Source: Duganella sp. Root336D2
GTDB lineage: Bacteria > Pseudomonadota > Gammaproteobacteria > Burkholderiales > Burkholderiaceae_D
Reading direction: 5' to 3'
Length of the DNA stretch: 64,000 bases
Assembly (NCBI RefSeq): GCF_001425005.1
Contig: NZ_LMDB01000038.1
Location: 200,978-264,977 of the forward strand
The notes beneath the pieces are model-generated. The model saw nothing but the letters and a program-made list of their open reading frames with translations, ran no database searches and was not told the DNA's origin. Position 1 is the first letter of the stretch. Each line of letters begins with the position of its first letter. Made by a program: the position numbers and the translations under genes. Positions 33,568-42,352 of this stretch are shown here, piece by piece.

Positions 33568-33821
33568 TGCGTGTCCTCCTTCTTGCCGGCGCATGGCAGT
33601 TGGCCGAAACAATGCGGCTTGACCTGTCCATGCAGCCAGGATACCTGCTGTTGCTTCGGTGCCAGCCACTGGCGAACCAGCGGCGGCACCTGTTCTCCCA
33701 GCAGGATGCCGAGCAGTCCCACCAGCGCCACCACGGGCGGCGCCGGCGAGCGCACGTTCAGCACGCCGTACAGGATGCCGGCCAGCAGGCCGGCACCCAG
33801 CGAGAGAAGATAAATCTTCAC
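33564..33821 (-). CDS. XapX domain membrane protein
   Basis: An 85-residue protein with the XapX (DUF1427) domain: two hydrophobic segments, KIYLLSLGAGLLAGILYG and PPVVALVGLLGILLGEQ, joined by NVRSPAPP, which is the typical pattern. A hydrophilic Cys-containing tail follows. Function unknown; the domain is common next to isochorismatase-like hydrolases and amidohydrolases. It overlaps both neighbours by four bases (ATGA junctions). Confidence 0.87.
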   Translation of the reverse strand: MKIYLLSLGAGLLAGILYGVLNVRSPAPPVVALVGLLGILLGEQVPPLVRQWLAPKQQQVSWLHGQVKPHCFGQLPCAGKKEDTQ

Positions 33822-34474
33822 TGGCCTTCCTTGGCGTGGAACATGGTCTGCGCGTAGATGATGCCCAGGCCGTAGGCGCCGCCGAATTTCTTGGCGATGC
33901 CGGTGGTCAGTTCATAGGTGTCGGTACGGGCCCAGTCGCGCTGCAGTTCCAGCAGGTACTGCAGCGAAGTCATCGGACGGGCGCCGGCCTGCACCATGCG
34001 CTCCATGGCGCGTTCGTGCGCTTCGGCCGAGACGTCGCCGCAGGCGTCGGAAATCACGTACACCTCGAAGCCCTGGTCCAGCGCCGATAGTGCCGGGCCG
34101 ACGATGCAGACGCCGGTCCACAGGCCGGCCAGCACGATGCGCTTTTTGCCGATGGCGTTGACGCGCCGGATCACGTGCTCGTCTTCCCAGGTGTTCATCG
34201 AGGTGCGGTCGGTGATTTCCGCGCCGGGGAAGGCATCCTTGATCTCGTCGAATACCGGGCCGGAGAAGCTCTTCTCGGCCACGGTGGTGACGATGGTCGA
34301 AACCTTGAAGCCGGCCGCGGCATGCGCCACCAGGGCGGCGTTGTTACGCAGCTGCACGGCGTCGATCGAGTGCGTGGCGAAGGCCATCTGCGACTGGTGG
34401 TCGATCATGATCAGGGTGTGGTCTTGCGGCGTGAGCAGCAGGGCGCCGGCGGTGGCTTTGGCAGTAACGGTCAT
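33818..34474 (-). CDS. Isochorismatase-like (YcaC-type) cysteine hydrolase
   Basis: A 218-residue cysteine hydrolase of the isochorismatase superfamily, YcaC-like subgroup. The catalytic Asp is in LIMIDHQSQMAFA, the nucleophile Cys in GLWTGVCIVGPA, and a Lys is found between in TTVAEKSFSG. Reactions in this family include hydrolysis of amides and vinyl ethers; the substrate here is unknown. It begins at 34474 (GGAAAC upstream), 19 bases after catalase, and overlaps the XapX gene by four bases. Confidence 0.87.
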   Translation of the reverse strand: MTVTAKATAGALLLTPQDHTLIMIDHQSQMAFATHSIDAVQLRNNAALVAHAAAGFKVSTIVTTVAEKSFSGPVFDEIKDAFPGAEITDRTSMNTWEDEHVIRRVNAIGKKRIVLAGLWTGVCIVGPALSALDQGFEVYVISDACGDVSAEAHERAMERMVQAGARPMTSLQYLLELQRDWARTDTYELTTGIAKKFGGAYGLGIIYAQTMFHAKEGQ

Positions 34475-34493
34475 GTTGTTTCCTTTTAGTGAG

Positions 34494-35939
34494 TTACCAG
34501 AGTGGGCGCAGCTTGTCGAGCGCGGCGGACACGCCCGCGCCGTAGGCTTCATCGGCCTTGTTGCAGTTTTCAATGTGGCGCTGCTGGATGTGCAGCGGCA
34601 CCCCGGCCAGCGAACGCGCGGTGTTGTCGAACAGTGCCTGGCGCTGCTCCTGGTCCATCAGGCGGAACAGGGCGCGCGGCTGGCTGTAATAGTCGTCGTC
34701 GGCGCGGTGGTCCCAGCGCGCGGCGGCGCCTTCCAGCGCCAGCGGCGGCTCGGCGAAGGCGGCTTGCTGCTGCCATTCGCCTTTCGAGTTCGGCTCGTAG
34801 CCAATGCTGCCGCCCTGGTTGCCGTCGACCCGCATGGCGCCGTCGCGGTGGTAGCTGTGGAACGGGCAGCGCGGCGTGTTGACCGGGATTGCGTGGTGGT
34901 TCACGCCCAGCCGGTAGCGCTGCGCGTCGCCGTAGGCGAACAGGCGCGATTGCAGCATGCGGTCGGGCGAGAAGCCGATACCCGGCACCACGTTGGCCGG
35001 CGTGAAGGCGGCCTGCTCGACGTCGGCGTGGTAGTTGTCCGGGTTGCGGTTCAACTCCAGCACGCCCACCTCGTGCAGCGGGTAGTCCTTGTGCGGCCAG
35101 ACCTTGGTCAGGTCGAACGGGTTGAAGGCTGCCTGCGCCGCCTGCTGTTCCGTCATCAGCTGCACCTTCAGCGTCCAGCGCGGGTATTCGCCGCGCTCGA
35201 TTGCTTCATACAGGTCGCGCTGCGAGGATTCGCGGTCTTTCGCGATCAGCGCTGCCGCCTCTTCGTCGCTCAGGTTGACGATGCCTTGCTGGCTGGCGAA
35301 GTGGAACTTGACCCAGTGCCGTTCACCCGCGGCGTTGATGAAGCTGAAGGTATGGCTGCCGAAGCCGTGCATGTGGCGGTAGGAGGCAGGGATGCCGCGC
35401 TCGCTCATCACGATGGTCACCTGGTGCAGCGCTTCCGGCAGCAGGGTCCAGTAGTCCCAGTTGTTTTCGGCGCTGCGCAGGTTGCTGCGCGGGTCGCGCT
35501 TGACGGCGTGGTTCAGGTCGGGGAACTTGAGCGGGTCGCGCATGAAGAACACCGGCGTGTTGTTGCCCACCACGTCCCAGTTGCCTTGCTCGGTGTAGAA
35601 CTTGACCGCGAAGCCGCGGATATCGCGTTCCGCGTCGGCCGCACCGCGTTCGCCGGCGACGGTGGAAAAGCGCGCAAACACTTCGGTCTTCTTGCCGACG
35701 GCGCCGAACAGCGCCGCCTTGCTGTAGCGCGCGATGTCGTGCGTGACGGTGAAGGTGCCGAAGGCGCCCGAGCCCTTGGCGTGCATGCGGCGCTCCGGAA
35801 TCACTTCGCGGTGGAAGTGGGCCAGCTTTTCCAGGTGCCATACGTCCTGCAGCAGCATGGGCCCGCGCGGGCCGGCCGTTTCCACGTTCTGGTTGTCCGC
35901 GACCGGCGCGCCGGCTGCGGTAGTCAGTTTGCGGTCCAT
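34494..35939 (-). CDS. katA: Monofunctional haem catalase
   Basis: A 481-residue small-subunit (clade 3) catalase that splits hydrogen peroxide to water and oxygen. The catalytic His is in ERRMHAKGSG, the distal Asn in VVGNNTPVFFM and the proximal haem Tyr in RLFAYGDAQRYRLG. Length and the NADPH-type residues fit the group. No signal peptide, so cytoplasmic. It follows the hydrolase gene by three bases. Its operon context, next to a chloroperoxidase-like hydrolase and cysteine hydrolase, suggests peroxide or oxidative stress defence. Confidence 0.95.
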   Translation of the reverse strand: MDRKLTTAAGAPVADNQNVETAGPRGPMLLQDVWHLEKLAHFHREVIPERRMHAKGSGAFGTFTVTHDIARYSKAALFGAVGKKTEVFARFSTVAGERGAADAERDIRGFAVKFYTEQGNWDVVGNNTPVFFMRDPLKFPDLNHAVKRDPRSNLRSAENNWDYWTLLPEALHQVTIVMSERGIPASYRHMHGFGSHTFSFINAAGERHWVKFHFASQQGIVNLSDEEAAALIAKDRESSQRDLYEAIERGEYPRWTLKVQLMTEQQAAQAAFNPFDLTKVWPHKDYPLHEVGVLELNRNPDNYHADVEQAAFTPANVVPGIGFSPDRMLQSRLFAYGDAQRYRLGVNHHAIPVNTPRCPFHSYHRDGAMRVDGNQGGSIGYEPNSKGEWQQQAAFAEPPLALEGAAARWDHRADDDYYSQPRALFRLMDQEQRQALFDNTARSLAGVPLHIQQRHIENCNKADEAYGAGVSAALDKLRPLW

Positions 35940-35942
35940 GGA

Positions 35943-36908
35943 TTAGCCCTTGATGAAGGCCAGCAGGTCGGCGTTCAGCCTGTCCTTGTGGGTGTCGGTC
36001 AGGCCGTGCGGCGCGCCGGGATACACCACCAGCTTAGCATTTTTCAGCAGTTTTGCTGCCGCCTTTGCCGATGCGTCGATCGGCACGATCTGGTCGTCGT
36101 CGCCGTGCAGTACCAGCATCGGGATATCGATCTTTTTCAGGTCGGCGCTGAAGTCGGTTTCCGAGAACGCCTTGATGCAGTCGTAGGTGTTCTTGTGGCC
36201 GGCCATCATGCCCTGCATCCACCAGGCGTTGATCATGCCTTGCGACGGTTTGGCGCCCGGGCGGTTGAAGTTGAAGAACGGGCCGGAAGCGATGTCCAGG
36301 TAGAGCTGCGAGCGGTCCTTCAGCGAACCGGCGCGGATGCCGTCGAACACTTCCATCGGCAGGCCGCCAGGGTTGGCGGCGGTTTTCAGCATCTGCGGCG
36401 GCACGGCGGAAATCAGGCCGGCCTTGGCGATGCGCTTGCTGCCGTGGCGCGACAGGTAGCGCGCCACTTCGCCGCCGCCGGTGGAGAAGCCGAACAGCGC
36501 AGCATTTTTCACGTCCAGCAGGTCCAGCAGCTGCGCCAGGTCGTCGGCGTAGTGGTCCATGTCGTTGCCGTCCCATGGCTGGCTGGAACGGCCATGGCCG
36601 CGGCGGTCGTGCGCGATGGTGCGGAAGCTGTGGTCGGCCAGGAACAGCATCTGCGATTCCCAGCTGTCGGAGTTCAGCGGCCAGCCGTGGCTGAACACCA
36701 CCACCGGGCCGTTGCGCGGGCCCCAGTCCTTGTAATAGATTTCCACACCGTCGCGGGTGGTGAAAGTGCCTGAGGTGCGGCCGGCGGCAGCACTGCCTTT
36801 GGCGGCTGCGGGCGCGGCGGAAGCGGAGAAGGACGCGCCGGCGGCGGCGACGGCGGTGGCGGCACCCAGCAGGACGTTGCGGCGGCGGTTGCTGATAGGG
36901 GATGGCAT
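35943..36908 (-). CDS. Tat-exported alpha/beta hydrolase, non-haem chloroperoxidase-like
   Basis: A 321-residue alpha/beta hydrolase with an N-terminal twin-arginine-type signal (NRRRNVLLGAATAVAAAG). The oxyanion region is VFSHGWPLNSDSW, the Ser nucleophile is in FGFSTGGGEVARY, the Asp in HGDDDQIVP and the His in GAPHGLT. These resemble non-haem haloperoxidases and esterases that can form peracids from hydrogen peroxide. First gene of the seven-gene operon, 124 bases after the end of the propeller histidine kinase. The start at 36908 gives a complete Tat signal; the upstream extension to 37001 is unconvincing. Confidence 0.88.
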   Translation of the reverse strand: MPSPISNRRRNVLLGAATAVAAAGASFSASAAPAAAKGSAAAGRTSGTFTTRDGVEIYYKDWGPRNGPVVVFSHGWPLNSDSWESQMLFLADHSFRTIAHDRRGHGRSSQPWDGNDMDHYADDLAQLLDLLDVKNAALFGFSTGGGEVARYLSRHGSKRIAKAGLISAVPPQMLKTAANPGGLPMEVFDGIRAGSLKDRSQLYLDIASGPFFNFNRPGAKPSQGMINAWWMQGMMAGHKNTYDCIKAFSETDFSADLKKIDIPMLVLHGDDDQIVPIDASAKAAAKLLKNAKLVVYPGAPHGLTDTHKDRLNADLLAFIKG

Positions 36909-37032
36909 GGTCTGTTTTTCTTTCTTAATGTGGTTAAAACGCACTTGAAAGAATAGCCAGACCAGGCCGCGGCCGAATCGCCCATCCGGGGGCGTAGGCA
37001 CTACCTCTTTTGGGGGAGGCGGCGCCGGCGCT

Positions 37033-39972
37033 TCAGGCGTAGGCCTGCTGCGCCGGGATCACCAGGCGCACCGCCACGCCGCCCTTCGGCCCGGGTCCGA
37101 TGTCGATCTGCCCGCCCAGGCGCACGATCCGTTCGCGCATGCCGGTGATGCCCCAATGTCCGCTCTTGCCGTGCTGCGCGAGGATGGCATCGAGGCCGAT
37201 GCCATCGTCGCGGGCTTCCGCCAGCAGGGCTTCGTCACTGAAGCTCAGGCGCACCTCGATATGCGCCGCACCGGAGTGGGCCACGCTGTTCAGTACGGCC
37301 TCGCGCAGCACGCTGGCCAGTTCGGCGCACGTGTCGCTGCGCAGGTGGCGCGGCTGGCCCACGACAGTGCAGCTCAGGCGCTGTTCGGCGCCCGGCGCCG
37401 CCTGTGCGGCGGCGTGGCGCAGCGCCGCGAACATTTCATCGGCATCCTGTGCACGGCGCAGTTCCATCACTTCGTCGCGGGTGGTGACGACCAGCGATTC
37501 CGCGTAGTCGAGCGCACTGCCGACCATTTTCTGCAATTCCGGCTGTTGCCCCAGCTTTTGCTCGACCAGGTGGAAGCGCAGCAGCAGGGCCTGTACTGCC
37601 TGCAGCAGGTTGTCGTGCAGCGAACGCGCAATCCGGCTGCGCTCCTGCAGCGTCGCGTCCAGGCGCAGCGCTACCTGCTGCTCCGCGCGGCGCTGGATGA
37701 TTGCCACACGCCAGCGGTACAGCAGCACGCCTGCCACCAGCAGCGCCAGGGCGCAGGCCAGGCGGAACCAGCTGGTCTGCCAGAAAGCCGGTTCGATCTC
37801 GAAGCGGAACTGGGCGCCTTCGTTGTTCCACACCCCATCCTCATTGGCGGCGATGACATGGAAGCGGTAGCCGCCGGGCGCCAGGTTGGTGTACTGCACC
37901 CGCCGCTCCAGGCCGGCTTCGCGCCAGCCGCTGTCGACGCCATCGAGCCGGAACTTCAGGCGCACCCGTTCCGGGATCGACAGGGCGGTGGCAGTGAATG
38001 CCAGCTCGATGGCCGTGGTGCGCTGCGGCAGCAGCAACTGGTCGGTGGGATGGTACTCGCGTTCAGCCGTGCGCAGCGCTTGCAGCAGAACGGTTGGCGC
38101 GCGCGTATTGCGCGGGATGGTGGCAGGATCGATCCAGCCGGCCTGCGTCATTGTCGCGTAATACAGCCGGCCGTCCTGCGCCAGCGCCAGCGAGGGCAGT
38201 GGCCGCGATTGCGCGGCCATGCCGTTGATGCCGTCCTCGAAATTGAACAGCTCGGACTCCAGCGCCTGTGCCGGCGCGGCCCAGAAGCGCGCCAGCGCTT
38301 GCTGCCTGACGCGATGCAGGCCGGCGTTGCTGTGCATCCAAAGGCTGCCTTGCCGGTCCAGCAGCATGCCGGTGATGCGCTGGAAGCCGCCGCCTTGCTG
38401 CAAGCGCAGCGGGTGCGCCGTGCCGCCTTCGACCCAGGCGACCCCGAGGTCGCCGCCCACCAGCATTTTGCCGCCGGCGTCCAGCAGGGAAAGCACATTG
38501 CCCACCTGCAGTCCGGCGCTGGCGGGCAGCAGCCTGGCCGCGCCAGGCGTCAGCTCGGCCAGGCGGCTGTTGGTCAAACCGAGCCAGGTCCTGCCCTGGC
38601 CGTCGGTCAGCATGCAGGTTGGCATCGGCTCCTCGATGCCGTGCAGGCGCTGGTCCGGGCGCCACTGCCCCTGCTCGAACGTCCACAGGCCGTTACGTGA
38701 AATGGCTACCAGCAGGCGGCCGCCAGATTCTGCCGCCAGCGCCTGGATTTCGTAACCGCGGCCCAGGTCCGGCGGCAGGGCCCAGCGCTGCCGGACATCG
38801 CCATGGAATTCCCACAGTGCGTCCGCGGAGCCGACCCAGACATGGTCGGGCGCCAGGCGCAGCAGGGCGCTCGGGCCATCGATTTCGGTCTGCAGGCGGC
38901 TGCCGTCAGGCCTCAGTCTTGCCAGCGGGGACCTGTTGGCCCCGAGCCACAGCTCCTCCCCGAAACCCTGCTGCGCCAGCCAATAGAAGGCATTGGACGG
39001 CGACTCCAGGCGGTGGAAGCGATGGCGCCGCAGGCGCTCGATGCCGCCCGGCGTGATCAGCCACAGGTTGTCTTCGCGGTCGATGGTGATCTTGTCGAAT
39101 TGCGCCTCGCGCCCCATGGCGCTGGTGAACAGTTCGGCCGCCCGCAGGATGCCGGCGCCGTCGCGCGCCAGCCGCACCAGTCCGTCCACACGCGTGGCCC
39201 ACAGTGTGCCATGCGGCCCGGACACCGGTGGCCCCTGGTATAGCTGCGGCTGATCGTAGCGCTCCTGGCGCTGCGTGGGCTGGATGTCGAGCACCTGGAC
39301 TTGCTGGCCCGGCGCCATTACGAACAAGCCATCCATGCGCCAGGTGACCCGCGACTGTGGCGGCACCGGCACCTGGACGAAGCGTTGGCTGCCGAGCGGG
39401 CGCACATAGTATTCGGCGCCGACTTTCGCCCACAGCCGGCCGGACTGGTCGTGCTTGACCATATTCACCGAGCCCTTTGGCAGCGAGTCCTGGCCCACCG
39501 GCAGCCACTGGCCGTCCTGCCGCATCACCAGGCCACTGCTGGTGGCGACATACATATGACCGTTGTTGTCGGTGCTGATGCTGAGCACAGAGCCGCGTGG
39601 AAAACCCTGGCCGGCCACATAATGCGTGGCATGCCCCGGCGTGAAGATGCTCAAGCCGCCGAAGTAGTAACCGACCGCCAGGCCGCCCGTCACCTTGCGC
39701 ATGGCCATGATGTTGTTCGATGGGAGCGCATGGCCATACACCTTGTCCATCTGGCGGAAACGTATGCCGTCAAAGGTGTACAGTCCCACGGCGGAGCCCA
39801 ACCACAGCAGGCCTTCGTCGGTCTGGGTCATGTTCAGGGCTTGCTGCGGTGCGCCGTCGGCTTGCGTCCAGCGTCGCCGCTCAAAGCTTTGCCCGTCCGG
39901 ATACAGTTGCTGCGCCTGGACGGCCAGTGCAATCATACTGCCCAGCAGCAGCGCCCAACGATGTAACCCCAT
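37033..39972 (-). CDS. Two-component propeller (Y_Y_Y) sensor histidine kinase, HisKA_3 type
   Basis: A 979-residue membrane sensor. A signal peptide (GLHRWALLLGSMIALAVQAQ) is followed by about 600 residues of two-component-regulator propeller repeats, recognisable as TDEGLLWLGSAVGLYTFDGI, then by a Y_Y_Y domain (LAPGGYRFHVIAANEDGVW). One transmembrane helix lies at about 735-760. The HisKA_3 H-box is RIARSLHDNLLQAVQALLL. The HATPase domain has NSVAHSGA, ARDDGIGLD and HWGITGMRERI. It senses an unknown envelope ligand. The cognate regulator should be NarL-type; the nearest is the orphan at 30016, beyond the stress operon. The next gene downstream begins 124 bases on. Confidence 0.93.
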   Translation of the reverse strand: MGLHRWALLLGSMIALAVQAQQLYPDGQSFERRRWTQADGAPQQALNMTQTDEGLLWLGSAVGLYTFDGIRFRQMDKVYGHALPSNNIMAMRKVTGGLAVGYYFGGLSIFTPGHATHYVAGQGFPRGSVLSISTDNNGHMYVATSSGLVMRQDGQWLPVGQDSLPKGSVNMVKHDQSGRLWAKVGAEYYVRPLGSQRFVQVPVPPQSRVTWRMDGLFVMAPGQQVQVLDIQPTQRQERYDQPQLYQGPPVSGPHGTLWATRVDGLVRLARDGAGILRAAELFTSAMGREAQFDKITIDREDNLWLITPGGIERLRRHRFHRLESPSNAFYWLAQQGFGEELWLGANRSPLARLRPDGSRLQTEIDGPSALLRLAPDHVWVGSADALWEFHGDVRQRWALPPDLGRGYEIQALAAESGGRLLVAISRNGLWTFEQGQWRPDQRLHGIEEPMPTCMLTDGQGRTWLGLTNSRLAELTPGAARLLPASAGLQVGNVLSLLDAGGKMLVGGDLGVAWVEGGTAHPLRLQQGGGFQRITGMLLDRQGSLWMHSNAGLHRVRQQALARFWAAPAQALESELFNFEDGINGMAAQSRPLPSLALAQDGRLYYATMTQAGWIDPATIPRNTRAPTVLLQALRTAEREYHPTDQLLLPQRTTAIELAFTATALSIPERVRLKFRLDGVDSGWREAGLERRVQYTNLAPGGYRFHVIAANEDGVWNNEGAQFRFEIEPAFWQTSWFRLACALALLVAGVLLYRWRVAIIQRRAEQQVALRLDATLQERSRIARSLHDNLLQAVQALLLRFHLVEQKLGQQPELQKMVGSALDYAESLVVTTRDEVMELRRAQDADEMFAALRHAAAQAAPGAEQRLSCTVVGQPRHLRSDTCAELASVLREAVLNSVAHSGAAHIEVRLSFSDEALLAEARDDGIGLDAILAQHGKSGHWGITGMRERIVRLGGQIDIGPGPKGGVAVRLVIPAQQAYA

Positions 39973-40042
39973 GCCTCAACCCGCGATTCGCAAAAGGCGC
40001 ATCTTACCCGGAAGCGGGGCTGCATGCCGGGGCGGCGAACGG

Positions 40043-41821
40043 TTACAGGCGGGCCAGCTGCGGCCCGTCTTTCGGTCCCAGCCAGGTGGCGGCGAAGCGC
40101 TTGCGGGTGGCTGCCGCCGCCGCCTTGTCGCCGCGCTTCTCATACACCTCGAGCAGGCCGCGCAGGGCCCAGCCGTTGCTTGGTGTTCTGGCAAACGAAG
40201 CGCGGAAGGCCGCTTCCGCTTCTTCCAGCTTGCCCGCCTTCAGCAGCGCCGCCCCCAGCGACTGGCGCACCGGGTAGTACCAGTAGGGCGGCTCGGTATA
40301 GGGCAGCGCATCCTGCGCCGCGACCGCCTGCGTGAACAGCGCGATCGCGCCCGCCAGCTCGCCCTTGGCTTCGGCCAGCTTGCCCGCCGCGACCAGGCGC
40401 GCGGTGCGCACGATATCGGCGCCCGGCACGCCCCAATCGAGCAGCGGCTTGAAGTCGGCCTTCTGCTCGATGACGGCAATGCTGTCGACCTCGCGCCGGC
40501 CCTCGTCCCACATGCCCTTGCGTGCAAAGCCGACGGCGCGCGCGTAATGCCACATCGCGCGCAGCAGGACGAATTCCTCGCCGGGGGCGGGCAGGGCCAG
40601 CAGGGTTTCCGCGCTGCTGAATTGCACGTGCGCGAAATAGGGCGCGGCGCGCACCGGCTGCATCGGCGGAATGGCGCGCAGCAGCTCGGGGCTGATCGAT
40701 CGCTCCAGCCTTTGCGTGGCTTGCAGCGCCGCCTTGCCGTCGCCGCCCATCAGCGCCGACACCATCGCGAAGTGAATGTTGTGCGGGTAGTAGGCACCCT
40801 TGTACACGGCGTCGCTGGCGGCAGCGCGGAAGTATCTTTCGTCGATGGCAATGGCGTCGAGATTCGACTGCAGCGCGTCCTTGTACAGGCCGACGCGGTA
40901 GTAGATGTGGGACGGCATGTGCACGATATGGCCGGCGCCGGGAACCTGCCTGGCCAGCTGGCGCGCATAGGGCAGGGCTTTTTCCGGGTGGGTCGAGGCT
41001 TCCATCGCGTGGATGTAGTAGTGGATGGCGCCGGGGTGGCTGGGATTGCGCTCCAGCACCCGCTCCAGCGCATCGACCAGTTCGCGCGTACGCCCCTTGG
41101 GGCTGGCGCCGCCGGCCTCCCAGTAATCCCAGGGCGACAGGTCCATCAGCGCTTCGGCAAACAGTGCCTGTACCGTGTCGTCGTTGGGGAAGCTGCGTGC
41201 CGCTTCGCCCATGGCTGCCGCATAAGCCTGGTCCAGCGGCGCGCGGTCGGCTGGCGCCTGCGCGCCATAGCGCTGGTTGACGGCGCGTACCAGCGCCTGT
41301 TCCAGCGGACTGGCGCTGTTGGCTGCCGCTGCTGCGCGCTCGGCTGCCGCGAATGCGGGCGCCGCCATTTCGGGCAACATCGGCGCGTTGATGTTCGGTC
41401 CCAGCACCAGCGCCTCGCCCCAGTGGCACATGGCGCACTGCGGGTCGGCCTGCTGCGCGGCGCGGAAGGCGCGCGCCGCCTCGGCATGGTTGAAGGAAAA
41501 CAGCAGCCGCAAGCCCTGGTCGAAATAAGCCTGGGCGCGCGGGCTGCGCGTGGTGATCGAAAAATGCAGCTTCCCCAGGTCCGTGTACAGCGGCGGCGGA
41601 CCGGCATCATTGGGCTTGCGCGCCTGCTGCACCGGTTTGAAGGGCGCCGTTTCGCTTGGCGCCGCCATGGCCAGCAGCAGCGGGCGTCCGCCGGCTGGAT
41701 TGGCGCACCATGCGCCATCCAGCAGCGGATCGAAGACCGGCTCGCGGACCGCCTGCGAACCGGCGGGCAGGGCGCCGGCCGCCAGGCACAGCATCAAAGG
41801 CAGGGCACGGGCGGTCGGCAT
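40043..41821 (-). CDS. Secreted tetratricopeptide-repeat protein
   Basis: A 592-residue exported protein (signal MPTARALPLMLCLAAGALPAG) made of TPR helices. Recognisable family blocks are LRLLFSFNHAEAARAFRAAQ, CAMCHWGEALVLGPNIN, ALERVLERNPSHPGAIHYY, IHAMEASTHPEKALPYA and GHIVHMPSHIYYRVGLY. The CAMCH sequence formally matches a haem c motif, but it lies inside the conserved first repeat and is probably structural. Function unknown; likely a periplasmic protein-protein scaffold. It ends 70 bases upstream of the propeller kinase on the same strand and may share its transcript. Confidence 0.82.
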   Translation of the reverse strand: MPTARALPLMLCLAAGALPAGSQAVREPVFDPLLDGAWCANPAGGRPLLLAMAAPSETAPFKPVQQARKPNDAGPPPLYTDLGKLHFSITTRSPRAQAYFDQGLRLLFSFNHAEAARAFRAAQQADPQCAMCHWGEALVLGPNINAPMLPEMAAPAFAAAERAAAAANSASPLEQALVRAVNQRYGAQAPADRAPLDQAYAAAMGEAARSFPNDDTVQALFAEALMDLSPWDYWEAGGASPKGRTRELVDALERVLERNPSHPGAIHYYIHAMEASTHPEKALPYARQLARQVPGAGHIVHMPSHIYYRVGLYKDALQSNLDAIAIDERYFRAAASDAVYKGAYYPHNIHFAMVSALMGGDGKAALQATQRLERSISPELLRAIPPMQPVRAAPYFAHVQFSSAETLLALPAPGEEFVLLRAMWHYARAVGFARKGMWDEGRREVDSIAVIEQKADFKPLLDWGVPGADIVRTARLVAAGKLAEAKGELAGAIALFTQAVAAQDALPYTEPPYWYYPVRQSLGAALLKAGKLEEAEAAFRASFARTPSNGWALRGLLEVYEKRGDKAAAAATRKRFAATWLGPKDGPQLARL

Positions 41822-41835
41822 GTCGGCTCTCCTGG

Positions 41836-42267
41836 CTAGTGGTGCAACGGCTTGCCGGCAGCCTGGCCGGTGGTGGCCGGGTGCAGGGCGTGTTCCAGCT
41901 TGCTGGTGTCGTAGTAGGCGCGCAGCGAAGCGACTTTATCGCCGCTCATCTTGAAGACATGGACGAAAGGATTGTCGTAGGCGATGCCCGTGCTGCGCGC
42001 AATCCAGCTCGAGTCGCCGGTGACCACCACGGTATCGCCTTCCTGCACCATGGTCTTGGGCTCGAGGTAGGTGCACTGCGTGGTTTCATTCAACTTCACG
42101 AAAAATTCGGCTATTTGTTGCTTGCCTTGATAGCTGCCGCCTATGGGCAAGTAGTCGGAGTCGGGATTGATCATCTCCGCATCGTCGTTGTAGCGTTCGA
42201 GCAGGCCTTTCAGGTCGCCTGCCGCGTAGAGCTTGTAGCCTTCCATGATGAACTTCTTGGTGTCCAT
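41836..42267 (-). CDS. SnoaL/NTF2-like protein
   Basis: A 143-residue small cone-shaped alpha/beta-barrel protein of the NTF2-like superfamily. It begins with a helix (MDTKKFIMEGYKLYAAGDLKGLLE) and then ALERYNDDAEMINP-like turns, GGSYQGKQQIAEFF, TMVQEGDTVVVTGDSSWIARSTG and FKMSGDKVASLRAYYDTS, the usual order. Members act as ketosteroid-isomerase-like enzymes or ligand-binding proteins. GGGGGA upstream of ATG 42267 supports the start. No partner suggests a substrate. It is 14 bases upstream of the TPR gene, so the two may be one transcript. Confidence 0.82.
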   Translation of the reverse strand: MDTKKFIMEGYKLYAAGDLKGLLERYNDDAEMINPDSDYLPIGGSYQGKQQIAEFFVKLNETTQCTYLEPKTMVQEGDTVVVTGDSSWIARSTGIAYDNPFVHVFKMSGDKVASLRAYYDTSKLEHALHPATTGQAAGKPLHH

Positions 42268-42352
42268 ACATCCCCCAATTACCGGCACCTGCAGCGGCAT
42301 GCCGCAGGCTGCCGATCAGATAAGCCTAGTACGCAGCGGGCAGATGTCAAGC

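Noticed and set aside
33918..36773. Antisense open frame of about 950 codons across the cysteine hydrolase, catalase and chloroperoxidase-like genes
   Set aside because: It spans three well-supported genes in the opposite direction and shows no recognisable domain.
41390..41450. CAMCH in the TPR protein as a haem c site
   Set aside because: It lies inside a conserved TPR-family block (CAMCxWG...GPNIN), there is no Met or His axial-ligand context and no cytochrome neighbour. Treated as structural.
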